Positions 8,085-14,313 of a stretch of 25,482 nt of DNA are shown here, piece by piece. Below the pieces are notes generated by a model that was given only the letters and a program-made list of their open reading frames with translations, searched no databases and had not been told where the DNA came from. The translations under genes and the position numbers were made by a program. The stretch is from DASTDY01 sp035457345 (GTDB lineage Bacteria > Patescibacteriota > Saccharimonadia > Saccharimonadales > EFPC-124). The stretch's first letter is position 1. Each line of letters starts with the position of its first letter. The stretch spans positions 1-25,482 of the forward strand of contig DATIBT010000073.1 of the NCBI GenBank assembly GCA_035457345.1, given 5' to 3'.

Positions 8085-8168
8085 ATTTTAGCAGTTGCTA
8101 GACCACCACTTATAATAGCTTCGACCCCAATTGCCGAGGCGATGTTGTGGTGCGGCGTAGTTTATAAT
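8085..8168. promoter_or_regulatory. divergent promoter region
   Basis: Minus strand: TAAAAT (8085-8090) nine bases before ATG 8075. Plus strand: TATAAT (8163-8168) thirteen bases before ATG 8182, leaving a leader of only about six bases. No operator-like repeat was identified by eye. Confidence 0.45.
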
Positions 8169-8181
8169 AAGCATAATCACC

Positions 8182-9594
8182 ATGCATAACGAAAAAACAA
8201 CACCATCCCATAGTGCGGACCCAGAAGCATTTACACCCGATATCATACCGATACACCAGTCACGCAATGGCGGTCCGATTATTGAAATGGCCGGTAACCA
8301 AATTCGTAGCCGCGAGATGCTCACAGGAGCGGCCGCTGAACTGCAAGCAGATATCGCGCATTTGCAGGAGCTACGCGAACTCCCTCCACGGCGCAACATC
8401 TTTAAACGCAGGCGGCAAAAACGAGCCCTTAACGACTGGTTGAGTCGTAACCATTATGTTGACGCCGATGAAGCGCATAGCGATCTGTTCGAACAACATG
8501 CCAGCACAGCCAAGGATGCCGAAGCTATGGCAGCAGACGTGGAGCAGGTCTGGCTCCCGAAAGTACGCGAATCACTCGGCGAACTGCACGAAGAGGATAA
8601 AGACTACGCAGACAAACTTTTCCGCGCACATGATTTCCCAAATGACATTCTAGACGCCTGCGACCAGCAATCAAGCGCCGCCGGGCGCAAACCGAATATT
8701 TTAAACTGGCTTAGTCAGAAGCCGAGCGCCGAAGACCCGTTCGGCGCAGACGACCAACAGCTTGAATCGGTCCTCTTGTGGAACGCATCATGCACAGAGC
8801 GTATGGCCACCAACCCAGAAGGCGTAGCCCGTACCATAAGCGGACACTTTCAGCAAATAAACCAAAGGGTGGCAGAAGGCAAACTAGATGAGTCGTGGGC
8901 AAATGCCAAACCCGATATATCACGCGTTATTATTGGTGACATTATGGATGTGCGGTTCTTGGGTTACGGGGACATACGACGCGGTGGCACCTATAATCGT
9001 GAAAACAAATCGCTCACGCTATGGCCGTATGAGCTTGAAGAAGAAAATTCCACCGCTCATATCTGCAAACATGAATGCGACCATGCATTGGGCGGCTTTA
9101 AAGAAAAATGGCTCAACGAAGGATTTACCGAAGCCTTTACGCTTATAATTGAAGATAAGGATCCTTTTGAGGAATCAAATGTCTATAATTCAAACCGGCT
9201 GGGCATTAAAAAGTTACTGGAAGGCGCCGACCTCACCTGTAAAGACGTGTCCGCTTTTTTTATCGGCCACGATGTCGAATCAAACGAAGCCCAGCTTCAT
9301 GAATTTTTAACGCAAGCATACGATGGCAACGATGTCTTAGGCGCCGTGAATGCAGCATACCGGGAATCATTCCAAGATGACGATAACAAACTCCATGACC
9401 CGAAAACCGAAGACGAGGCTTTCTTCGTGGCGGCATTAACCGCCCTAACAATTAGCGATTTGTTTAAAGACGCACAACGTAACGCAGATGCCATAACCGA
9501 GCACGTAAAACAGCTCGCCCTGGATGCTTCTAGCCTCAAATATATTGCTTTCAAGCATGCATACCTCTTTTTTGCAAAAATGGCAGATAGGTAA
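8182..9594 (+). CDS. putative zinc metallopeptidase-like protein (HExxH)
   Basis: A 470-residue soluble protein without signal peptide or TM segment. Residues 297-301 read HECDH, an HExxH zinc motif, and are followed by WLNEGFTEAF (310-319); a Glu after the motif in a NEGxxE context is the gluzincin pattern seen in M1-like enzymes, although the spacing to Glu313 (11 residues) is shorter than the usual M1 distance. The first 150 residues are charged and helical (HLQELRELPPRRNIFKRRRQ), possibly coiled coil. The absence of a signal peptide points to an intracellular role or non-classical export. Start ATG 8182 has only a very short leader. Not matched to a named family; peptidase activity is inferred from the motif only. 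Confidence 0.7.
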   Translation: MHNEKTTPSHSADPEAFTPDIIPIHQSRNGGPIIEMAGNQIRSREMLTGAAAELQADIAHLQELRELPPRRNIFKRRRQKRALNDWLSRNHYVDADEAHSDLFEQHASTAKDAEAMAADVEQVWLPKVRESLGELHEEDKDYADKLFRAHDFPNDILDACDQQSSAAGRKPNILNWLSQKPSAEDPFGADDQQLESVLLWNASCTERMATNPEGVARTISGHFQQINQRVAEGKLDESWANAKPDISRVIIGDIMDVRFLGYGDIRRGGTYNRENKSLTLWPYELEEENSTAHICKHECDHALGGFKEKWLNEGFTEAFTLIIEDKDPFEESNVYNSNRLGIKKLLEGADLTCKDVSAFFIGHDVESNEAQLHEFLTQAYDGNDVLGAVNAAYRESFQDDDNKLHDPKTEDEAFFVAALTALTISDLFKDAQRNADAITEHVKQLALDASSLKYIAFKHAYLFFAKMADR

Positions 9595-9643
9595 GCGCCC
9601 TCTATTGCCATTTAACTAAAAAGTGGCTCGGCCTCGATTCGCT

Positions 9644-9763
9644 ATGTCGATAACCCCTTGCGCCCACTGCTTTACCTTATTACCGAGTTTGCTATTTATG
9701 TATTCAAAACTTACCGAATTGCAGCTGGAGATAAAGCCTAAAGCAGAGGCTGGAGCAGTATGA
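9644..9763 (+). CDS. short ORF, 39 aa, carrying repeat module copy 2
   Basis: ATG 9644 opens a 39-codon frame ending LPSLLFMYSKLTELQLEIKPKAEAGAV, so it holds the same LPSLLxMYxKLxEL module seen at 6750, 11130 and 11680. Its TGA overlaps the ATG of the next gene (ATGA at 9760-9763), the layout of translational coupling. There is no clear ribosome site. It may be a real small protein, a leader that couples translation, or a remnant of a longer gene. Confidence 0.4.
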   Translation: MSITPCAHCFTLLPSLLFMYSKLTELQLEIKPKAEAGAV

Positions 9764-11067
9764 TAAGTGCAATGGATAATAATAACGATGCTAGGACTAA
9801 ATTAGCTGGTAGCGACCCTGAGACGACTAATCTGGGTAGGAAACTTGGGATTTTCACTAATTGGGCTAATTTTGAAGTAGCGGCCGCATCATGCTCCGCA
9901 ATTCCTGAGAAGATTTGGGCTGACGCAGTAGTCGAAGAAGTGAGTACCTATATGGATAAGATGGGGCTTATGGAATCTATCCATTACCAACTGCTCTCAT
10001 ATTTAAGAAGTGGCGCTCCAGTTATTCGTGTATCGCATCAACCGAATCTATTTGCAGGTCTGAATGTTCTCGGGTTGACCATGTATGCTTGCGAAATCGC
10101 TAAAATGACAGGCTCTATTCCAGTACTAGTTGGGGTTGATTACGACGAAGCAGGTGACCAGCGGTTTCGCACCTCCCTACTTCCTCCAACAAATGGATCG
10201 GCTCCAGTATACCTGAAAGGTGCAGTGCCTAGGGGCTTACGACGTATGGTCGCATACGGTGTTCCTAAGCCGGATGCCGAGATCGTGCGAGATTGGATTA
10301 AACTACAGGAGCAAACTGCCCTGCATTGGCGCAGGCACTTTAAATTATTTGCAAATCAGAGATATCTCATATCGGATTTGCCCTATTTAGAGTTTTTAAA
10401 TAGAGCTGATTCGCTAACGGAATTCAATCTGTCATTGATGGTGTTTTATGCGAAAGAGGTATTTGGTTGTGACATACTTGCTGTACCCGCAAGCCGACTC
10501 TTGCCTAATCTAAACGGCCCCATTAATGAATTGATAAATACATTAGTTGAAGCTGACCCCACGTGTGCAAATCGCCTGATTTGGCGCATATGTGGAACCT
10601 GCTACGAGCGATGTCCAACTGTACCGCAGAATGGCAGTCGGCTATTTGCAGGGTGGCGATGCACTTTTTGCCATGTCGCTGATTTAGAGACGCTCGACTG
10701 GACTAAAATGCTAGAATTGGAAGTCGGGTCTACTCCCGCCTTTGTGCCCAGGGTTGCCTTATGTGATGCAATAGATTTTCGAATGGCGCGTTCCCGCGGC
10801 TCTATTTCGTATGCAGGAGGCGTAAAGCATATTTTCGATAGTCGTTTGCTAGCTCTAAAGGCGGGGCTTGATATAATCCCAGAATTTGTATGGGAGCCAA
10901 CTAATCTTTTTCAATTCGTTCCAGGAGAGGAAAAAATAAACGAGGGTTGGAAAAAAGGAAAATACAGTGCGTTTGTTCTAAACGATATATTCGGCTCAGA
11001 AAGACTTATACACGAGATAGGTCAAAATGTAACGCCACGAAGGATTCGAACTCAAACGAAACGCTAA
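9760..11067 (+). CDS. hypothetical protein with SHQPN motif and zinc ribbon
   Basis: A 435-residue soluble protein of unknown function. Notable parts are VIRVSHQPNLFAGLNVLGL (about residues 89-107), followed by IPVLVGVDYDEAGDQRFRTS, and four cysteines in a likely zinc ribbon, CGTCYERC and WRCTFC (about residues 279-307). The (H/Q)QP-G/N-L block followed by a Pro-Val-x-x-x-x-x-x-Asp stretch recalls BshC-like cysteine-adding enzymes and distantly class I synthetase-like folds, but the match is too weak for a name. Base composition is low in GC in the stretches counted (35-42%) compared with about 50-57% around it, which suggests recent acquisition. The start could be ATG 9760 (GGAG upstream) or ATG 9772. 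Confidence 0.65.
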   Translation: MISAMDNNNDARTKLAGSDPETTNLGRKLGIFTNWANFEVAAASCSAIPEKIWADAVVEEVSTYMDKMGLMESIHYQLLSYLRSGAPVIRVSHQPNLFAGLNVLGLTMYACEIAKMTGSIPVLVGVDYDEAGDQRFRTSLLPPTNGSAPVYLKGAVPRGLRRMVAYGVPKPDAEIVRDWIKLQEQTALHWRRHFKLFANQRYLISDLPYLEFLNRADSLTEFNLSLMVFYAKEVFGCDILAVPASRLLPNLNGPINELINTLVEADPTCANRLIWRICGTCYERCPTVPQNGSRLFAGWRCTFCHVADLETLDWTKMLELEVGSTPAFVPRVALCDAIDFRMARSRGSISYAGGVKHIFDSRLLALKAGLDIIPEFVWEPTNLFQFVPGEEKINEGWKKGKYSAFVLNDIFGSERLIHEIGQNVTPRRIRTQTKR

Positions 11068-11223
11068 TTTACAAGGAACAAAATATTTTATAATACCTTG
11101 GCTGGCCACGTAGCCCAAAATTGGAACACCATTCTGCCGAGCTTGTTGCTAATGTATCGAAAACTGCGCGAATTAGAAAGCGTACATACCGAAGTGATCG
11201 ACGTACAGCGCGAGGAAGGTTAG
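11033..11223 (+). repeat. cassette junction 1, with module copy 3
   Basis: Three blocks in order: R1 CGCCACGAAGGATTCGAACT (11033-11052), R2 TATAATACCTTGGCTGGC (11089-11106) and R3 starting CACGTAGCCCAAAATTGGAA (11107 onward). R2 matches the 3' end and flank of tRNA-Gln at 12271-12288. R3 reads in frame HVAQNWNTILPSLLLMYRKL and stops at 11223, interlocking with the stop of the gene on the other strand. R1 forms the last codons of the 435-aa gene. Confidence 0.6.
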
Positions 11224-11543
11224 GCTTTCTCCGTGCTTACTAAGAAGATCCTATCGTCAAAGCCACCTCGTTCCTCAAATTTTTGTGCCCGTTTAGCTTC
11301 GATTTGCTCAGGGGTATACCCACGGGCCTTGCCAATTGCTCGAAGTACCTCCAAAGCATCCGCTAGCTCACCCAGTACGTCGTTTGGTTCTGCCTCTCTG
11401 ACTTCCCGACTTTCTTCATCAAGTTTGTCATATAGGGCACTAATGTACTCTGCGTCGTCGAGGGTTCTTGTCGTAGGAACGTCACCATTCACTTGGCAAA
11501 TTTCTGGAATCTTGTCTCTGACTAGTTTGTTATGTTCTGTCAT
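11220..11543 (-). CDS. MazG-like / phosphoribosyl-ATP pyrophosphohydrolase-like NTP pyrophosphohydrolase
   Basis: A 107-residue all-alpha NTP pyrophosphohydrolase. It starts with NKLVRDKIPEICQ, has the acidic helix DEESREVREAEPNDVLGELA with the ExxE...ExxD arrangement of metal ligands, and ends KFEERGGFDDRIFL. This is the compact form widely annotated as house-cleaning nucleotide phosphohydrolase, removing non-canonical or excess NTPs in the cytoplasm. ATG 11543 is chosen over ATG 11549 because TATAGT lies seven bases upstream of it, the leaderless spacing seen in other genes here. It is the single payload between two repeated junctions. Confidence 0.85.
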   Translation of the reverse strand: MTEHNKLVRDKIPEICQVNGDVPTTRTLDDAEYISALYDKLDEESREVREAEPNDVLGELADALEVLRAIGKARGYTPEQIEAKRAQKFEERGGFDDRIFLVSTEKA

Positions 11544-11575
11544 AGGCATAACTATAGCAATAAATACGGGAAAGT

Positions 11576-11764
11576 CGCCAGAAAGGATTCGAACTCGTGC
11601 AAAGTAAAACTTTACAAATTGAAAATATATTTTCTAATAATATCTTGGCTGGCCACGTAGCTCAAAATTGGAACACCATATTGCCAAGCCTGCTTAATAT
11701 GTACCGAAAGTTAGAGGAACTTGGCGTTACTCGCCAAGCGCCCCAAAAATACTTGGATCCTTAA
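11576..11764 (+). repeat. cassette junction 2, with module copy 4
   Basis: R1 (11576-11596) CGCCAGAAAGGATTCGAACT then C; R2 (11637-11653) ATAATATCTTGGCTGGC; R3 from 11654 CACGTAGCTCAAAATTGGAA. A frame from GTG 11597 runs through all blocks (QSKTLQIENIF...NNILAGHVAQNWN...LPSLLNMYRKLEELG) and stops at 11764, giving 55 residues. Between this copy and copy 3 most codon differences are synonymous, which argues for past selection on protein. Its tail overlaps the NUDIX gene on the other strand. Confidence 0.6.
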
Positions 11765-12140
11765 CTTCCAACTCTGCCAGAGCCGCCCGGGCCACAAACT
11801 GAGCCGCTATATGTTCATCGCTAAGCGTAAGCTCATCAATATCATTAGTGTCCAATGTTACTGCATAGTTTGTAACCTCGACTGTTTGACCATCAAACGG
11901 TCGAAAGAACGTCCATTTTCCAAGCTCATGTCCCACCTGGGCTTTTCTACTCAGTTCTTCTTCTACTTCACGTGCGAGTGCAATCGCATCGTCTTCTCCA
12001 GCTTCTACCAGACCGCCAGGAAGATCCCAGTTGGCCTTCATATCAGCTCGTCCTGCGGCATTGCGTTGCAGGAATAGAATGTCACCCTGTTCGTTTGTAA
12101 TAACCGCTTTAACTGCGTGTGTCGGTATAACTTTTTCCAT
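11727..12140 (-). CDS. NUDIX hydrolase
   Basis: A 137-residue NUDIX enzyme, which hydrolyses a nucleoside diphosphate linked to another moiety. The NUDIX box reads GLVEAGEDDAIALAREVEEE (about residues 42-61), with all catalytic acidic positions present; the final Gly of the consensus is Ser. HAVKAVITNEQGDILFLQR at the start is the usual first strand. It may act on oxidised or damaged nucleotides, but specificity cannot be read. An in-frame GTG at 12155 exists; ATG 12140 is preferred because TATGAT lies six bases upstream. It is the single payload between junctions 2 and 3 and, like its neighbour at 11220, is a nucleotide-pool enzyme. Confidence 0.85.
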   Translation of the reverse strand: MEKVIPTHAVKAVITNEQGDILFLQRNAAGRADMKANWDLPGGLVEAGEDDAIALAREVEEELSRKAQVGHELGKWTFFRPFDGQTVEVTNYAVTLDTNDIDELTLSDEHIAAQFVARAALAELEVKDPSIFGALGE

Positions 12141-12183
12141 AGTCACATCATACACTAGAGAGTTCGAAGTTATGCTATCTCAT

Positions 12184-12288
12184 CGCCACAAAGGATTCGA
12201 ACCCATGAATACAGATTACAAAATTCCCAAAACAAAAAGTGCCCCAAATTTTGGAACACTTTCTTATCTGTATAATATCTTGGCTGGC
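12184..12288 (+). repeat. cassette junction 3, at the tRNA-Gln 3' end
   Basis: R1 (12184-12204) CGCCACAAAGGATTCGAACC then C, followed 66 bases later by R2 (12271-12288) TATAATATCTTGGCTGGC, which is the true CCA end of tRNA-Gln plus its 3' flank. R3 is absent here; the tRNA body follows instead. This is probably the original site from which the other junctions derive. Confidence 0.55.
12233..12260 (-). terminator. Rho-independent terminator of tRNA-Gln
   Basis: Reading minus: AGTGTTCCAAA, short loop, TTTGGGGCACT with two wobble pairs, followed by TTTTTGTTTT. It lies about 20 bases beyond the CCA end of the tRNA. Confidence 0.7.
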
Positions 12289-12355
12289 GAGGTAGGATTC
12301 GAACCTACGATCTCCTGATCCAGAGTCAGGCGCCTTACCGCTTGGCCACTCGCCA
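12281..12355 (-). tRNA. tRNA-Gln (CUG)
   Basis: The reverse strand reads TGGCGAG acceptor, GGCC D-stem region, anticodon arm CCTGA-CTCTGGA-TCAGG with anticodon CUG, T arm GTAGG-TTCGAAT-CCTAC and CTCGCCA, discriminator G and an encoded CCA. It has the TGG...GCCA ends typical of bacterial tRNA-Gln and reads CAG codons. It serves as the anchor of the repeated junctions to its left. Confidence 0.95.
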
Positions 12356-12443
12356 TTATTGTCGCTCTTGCAAAGTGCTGCGCCATTCATGGAGCGCCTC
12401 CATTTATCATTGCAAGTGCCGCGTATGCGGCTGGAACAGATGT

Positions 12444-12472
12444 ATTATAAGATAAACGCTTACCCAGAGCAA
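12444..12472 (-). promoter_or_regulatory. promoter for tRNA-Gln
   Basis: Minus strand: -35 TTGCTC (12467-12472), 17-bp spacer, -10 TATAAT (12444-12449). The start would be near 12437, leaving a precursor leader of about 80 bases that contains small hairpins. The -35 box overlaps the end of the Crp/Fnr-like gene. Confidence 0.65.
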
Positions 12473-12474
12473 GG

Positions 12475-13119
12475 CTATAAGCCTTCGTCAATACGTTTTT
12501 GCAGTCCTGGCATATTTGTAATTACCAGCCTATTGGAACGGAGCTCAAGCAATCCTAGCTTCTTGAGCTTGCTGAGCTCACGGCTCACCGTTTCGCGGGT
12601 CAGGCCAGCGCGAGCACCAAGGTCTTTCTCCGTGAGAAAAATAGCAACTCCGTCACTCTCTTTTTTGCCAAATCGCTTAGCCTCTACTATTAGTTCGTAC
12701 ACAAGCCTGCTACTAGCGCTGCCAACCATTAAACGGGCCATACGCCCAAGCAGCCCATCAAGACCACGATACACGCGGCTCAGCAGGTCGTACACTACAT
12801 CTGGGTTCTCTTTGAGGAACGCTACCACATCTGCCACTGGTGCCTGGCGTAACTGCACGTCAGTCTCTGCCTCGTAGATATAGGTATTGGGCGTGTCATT
12901 TATTGCATGTGACATGGGGAAGAAGGCGGGCGGTTTGAATAAGTTCAAAATAACTTCGTCGCCGCGATATGACACGTCGTACTGCTTAACCGTGCCCTTA
13001 ATGACGTAAAAGACATATTGCACCTGATCGCCGTTCAAAAGCAATACCTGGCCTTTGCTATACAAACGCAGGGTATAAGCGGCAAAGAATGATTCTACCT
13101 TTTTCGCAACATCTGTCAT
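12475..13119 (-). CDS. Crp/Fnr-family transcriptional regulator
   Basis: A 214-residue regulator. Residues 15-110 form a cyclic-nucleotide-binding-like beta barrel (YSKGQVLLLNGDQVQYVFYV and IKGTVKQYDVS), followed by a long dimer helix and a winged helix with LTEKDLGARAGLTRETVSRE (about residues 165-184). The N-terminus lacks the cysteine cluster of Fnr, and the phosphate-binding RxSE signature of Crp is not obvious, so the effector is unknown. It is divergent from the flavin-oxidase-like gene at 13191. The -10 box TATAGT with TG extension lies eight bases upstream of ATG. Confidence 0.9.
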   Translation of the reverse strand: MTDVAKKVESFFAAYTLRLYSKGQVLLLNGDQVQYVFYVIKGTVKQYDVSYRGDEVILNLFKPPAFFPMSHAINDTPNTYIYEAETDVQLRQAPVADVVAFLKENPDVVYDLLSRVYRGLDGLLGRMARLMVGSASSRLVYELIVEAKRFGKKESDGVAIFLTEKDLGARAGLTRETVSRELSKLKKLGLLELRSNRLVITNMPGLQKRIDEGL

Positions 13120-13127
13120 CTTGTTTG

Positions 13128-13184
13128 ACTATAGCATTATGTGTAATTTCAATCATAGCCACATTGTGCGCCGGGGCGTATTAT
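13128..13184. promoter_or_regulatory. divergent leaderless promoters
   Basis: Minus: TGCTATAGT with -10 at 13128-13133, eight bases before ATG 13119. Plus: TATTAT at 13179-13184, six bases before ATG 13191. Neither gene has a Shine-Dalgarno. No clear Crp or Fnr consensus dyad was seen between them. Confidence 0.5.
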
Positions 13185-13190
13185 GAAGCT

Positions 13191-13664
13191 ATGAGCACAC
13201 TCACCCATGCCGAAGAAATCATCTCATATATCACCCATCACCCTGTCATGGTAGTAAGCACTGTTGACGTGGCCAGCAGACCAGACGGCGCAGCCGTGTA
13301 CGTGTTTACTTCATCGCTCAAGCATCTGTATTTTATTACAAAAACTCAAACCCAAAAATTCGAAAACATTACCCAAAACCAACATGTCGCCCTCACCAGC
13401 TACGACATGCACGATAACAGCAGCCTACAAATTACCGGCGCCGCCCATGCCGTTCACGAGGCCACAACCATAGAAATGGTCATGAGCAATATGTCTGCCA
13501 TTTACGCAAAAAGCAGCGACTGGCTACCTCCGATAGCCAAATTCCGTGCTGGCCCGTACCAAGTAGTAAGGGTGACGCTGCAGCATGCCCGTCTTGCCCG
13601 CTACAAAGATGCAAAGCCGGGCGACCCACATATCTTTAAAGAAGTGAGCGCAAGCGACCTATAA
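13191..13664 (+). CDS. pyridoxamine 5'-phosphate oxidase-like flavin-binding protein
   Basis: A 157-residue split-barrel protein. The N-terminal helix ISYITHHPVMVVSTVDVASR leads into strands PDGAAVYVFTSSLKHLYFIT and KTQTQKFENITQNQHVALTS, the pattern of PNPOx-like FMN or F420 binding proteins. The role could be a flavin reductase or a general-stress FMN-binding protein; true PNP oxidase is unlikely at this length. An in-frame upstream start at 13089 would overlap the divergent regulator; ATG 13191 with TATTAT six bases upstream is preferred. It ends 6 bases inside the convergent VKOR gene. Confidence 0.8.
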   Translation: MSTLTHAEEIISYITHHPVMVVSTVDVASRPDGAAVYVFTSSLKHLYFITKTQTQKFENITQNQHVALTSYDMHDNSSLQITGAAHAVHEATTIEMVMSNMSAIYAKSSDWLPPIAKFRAGPYQVVRVTLQHARLARYKDAKPGDPHIFKEVSASDL

Positions 13665-14225
13665 CATAAACCGGGCAGCCATAGTCAGACCAACCAGAGC
13701 ACCGAGCGCCGCCCACGCTAGGGTGTCCCAACCGGCTACGATAACCTTTTGCACAAACTCCCTGCCCCGTTCGCCAATGGGCAGAATGCTTGCGTTAAGC
13801 CGCAGCCAGCCCCAATTAAGCAGTAGTAATCCGCCAAAACAGAAGATGCAAAAAATGCAAAGTGCGCCAATTTCGAATGTACTTTGCCACAAAAACCACA
13901 AAGCAAAACCAAGGGTGAATAGTACAAGCGCCTGAATACTCAGCCGTAACTTGCCGGGAAGCGTTCCGCCAACAGCCCCAACGAACGCCGTAGTGGCAAA
14001 AATAACAAACAACGCCATGCACATAATTGAATTCGGAAAACCAAACACCGAGCTCTGCCAGGCGTTCAATACTGTTGAACAATTGAATACGCTATTAAAG
14101 TTGCAAGGCAACACGGCGTCTTTATTTTGCAGCAGCACCAATTTTTCAAGCGTCTGTAAAAACGCTGCCACCACCCCGACTACTCCCCCTGCGACCATAA
14201 TGCTATAGATAGTACGTTGTTTCAT
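13659..14225 (-). CDS. vitamin K epoxide reductase (VKOR) family protein
   Basis: A 188-residue membrane protein with about five TM helices. The extracytoplasmic loop has the cysteine pair in CNFNSVFNC, then the conserved Ser region FGFPNSIMCM, and the quinone-side redox pair appears as CIFCIFC in a TM helix. Bacterial VKORs oxidise a DsbA-like partner and pass electrons to quinone, allowing disulfide formation outside the membrane. No thioredoxin-like domain is fused, and no partner is in view. An in-frame start at 14339 exists, but ATG 14225 fits the first TM helix and has TATAGT six bases upstream. Confidence 0.9.
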   Translation of the reverse strand: MKQRTIYSIMVAGGVVGVVAAFLQTLEKLVLLQNKDAVLPCNFNSVFNCSTVLNAWQSSVFGFPNSIMCMALFVIFATTAFVGAVGGTLPGKLRLSIQALVLFTLGFALWFLWQSTFEIGALCIFCIFCFGGLLLLNWGWLRLNASILPIGERGREFVQKVIVAGWDTLAWAALGALVGLTMAARFML

Positions 14226-14294
14226 GCCTCCACTATAAAAAGAAGTTGGCAGAATGGGAGTGATCGTAATCACACGGCGGCGGCCAATATGCGG

Positions 14295-14300
14295 TACAAT
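14295..14300 (+). promoter_or_regulatory. -10 box TACAAT upstream of xfp
   Basis: TACAAT lies 13 bases before ATG 14314, predicting a leader of about six bases. No convincing -35 was found. Confidence 0.4.
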
Positions 14301-14313
14301 AGGCATAAGTATT

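Noticed and set aside
11089..11132. A second tRNA gene at the TTGGCTGGCCACG copies
   Set aside because: Only the 3' end (CCA, discriminator and a few acceptor bases) is tRNA-like; no D, anticodon or T arm follows.
12031..12318. Plus-strand frame ending LAGEVGFEPTIS
   Set aside because: The C-terminal part is the antisense of tRNA-Gln (a well-known false protein ending), and the rest is antisense to the NUDIX gene and the tRNA terminator.
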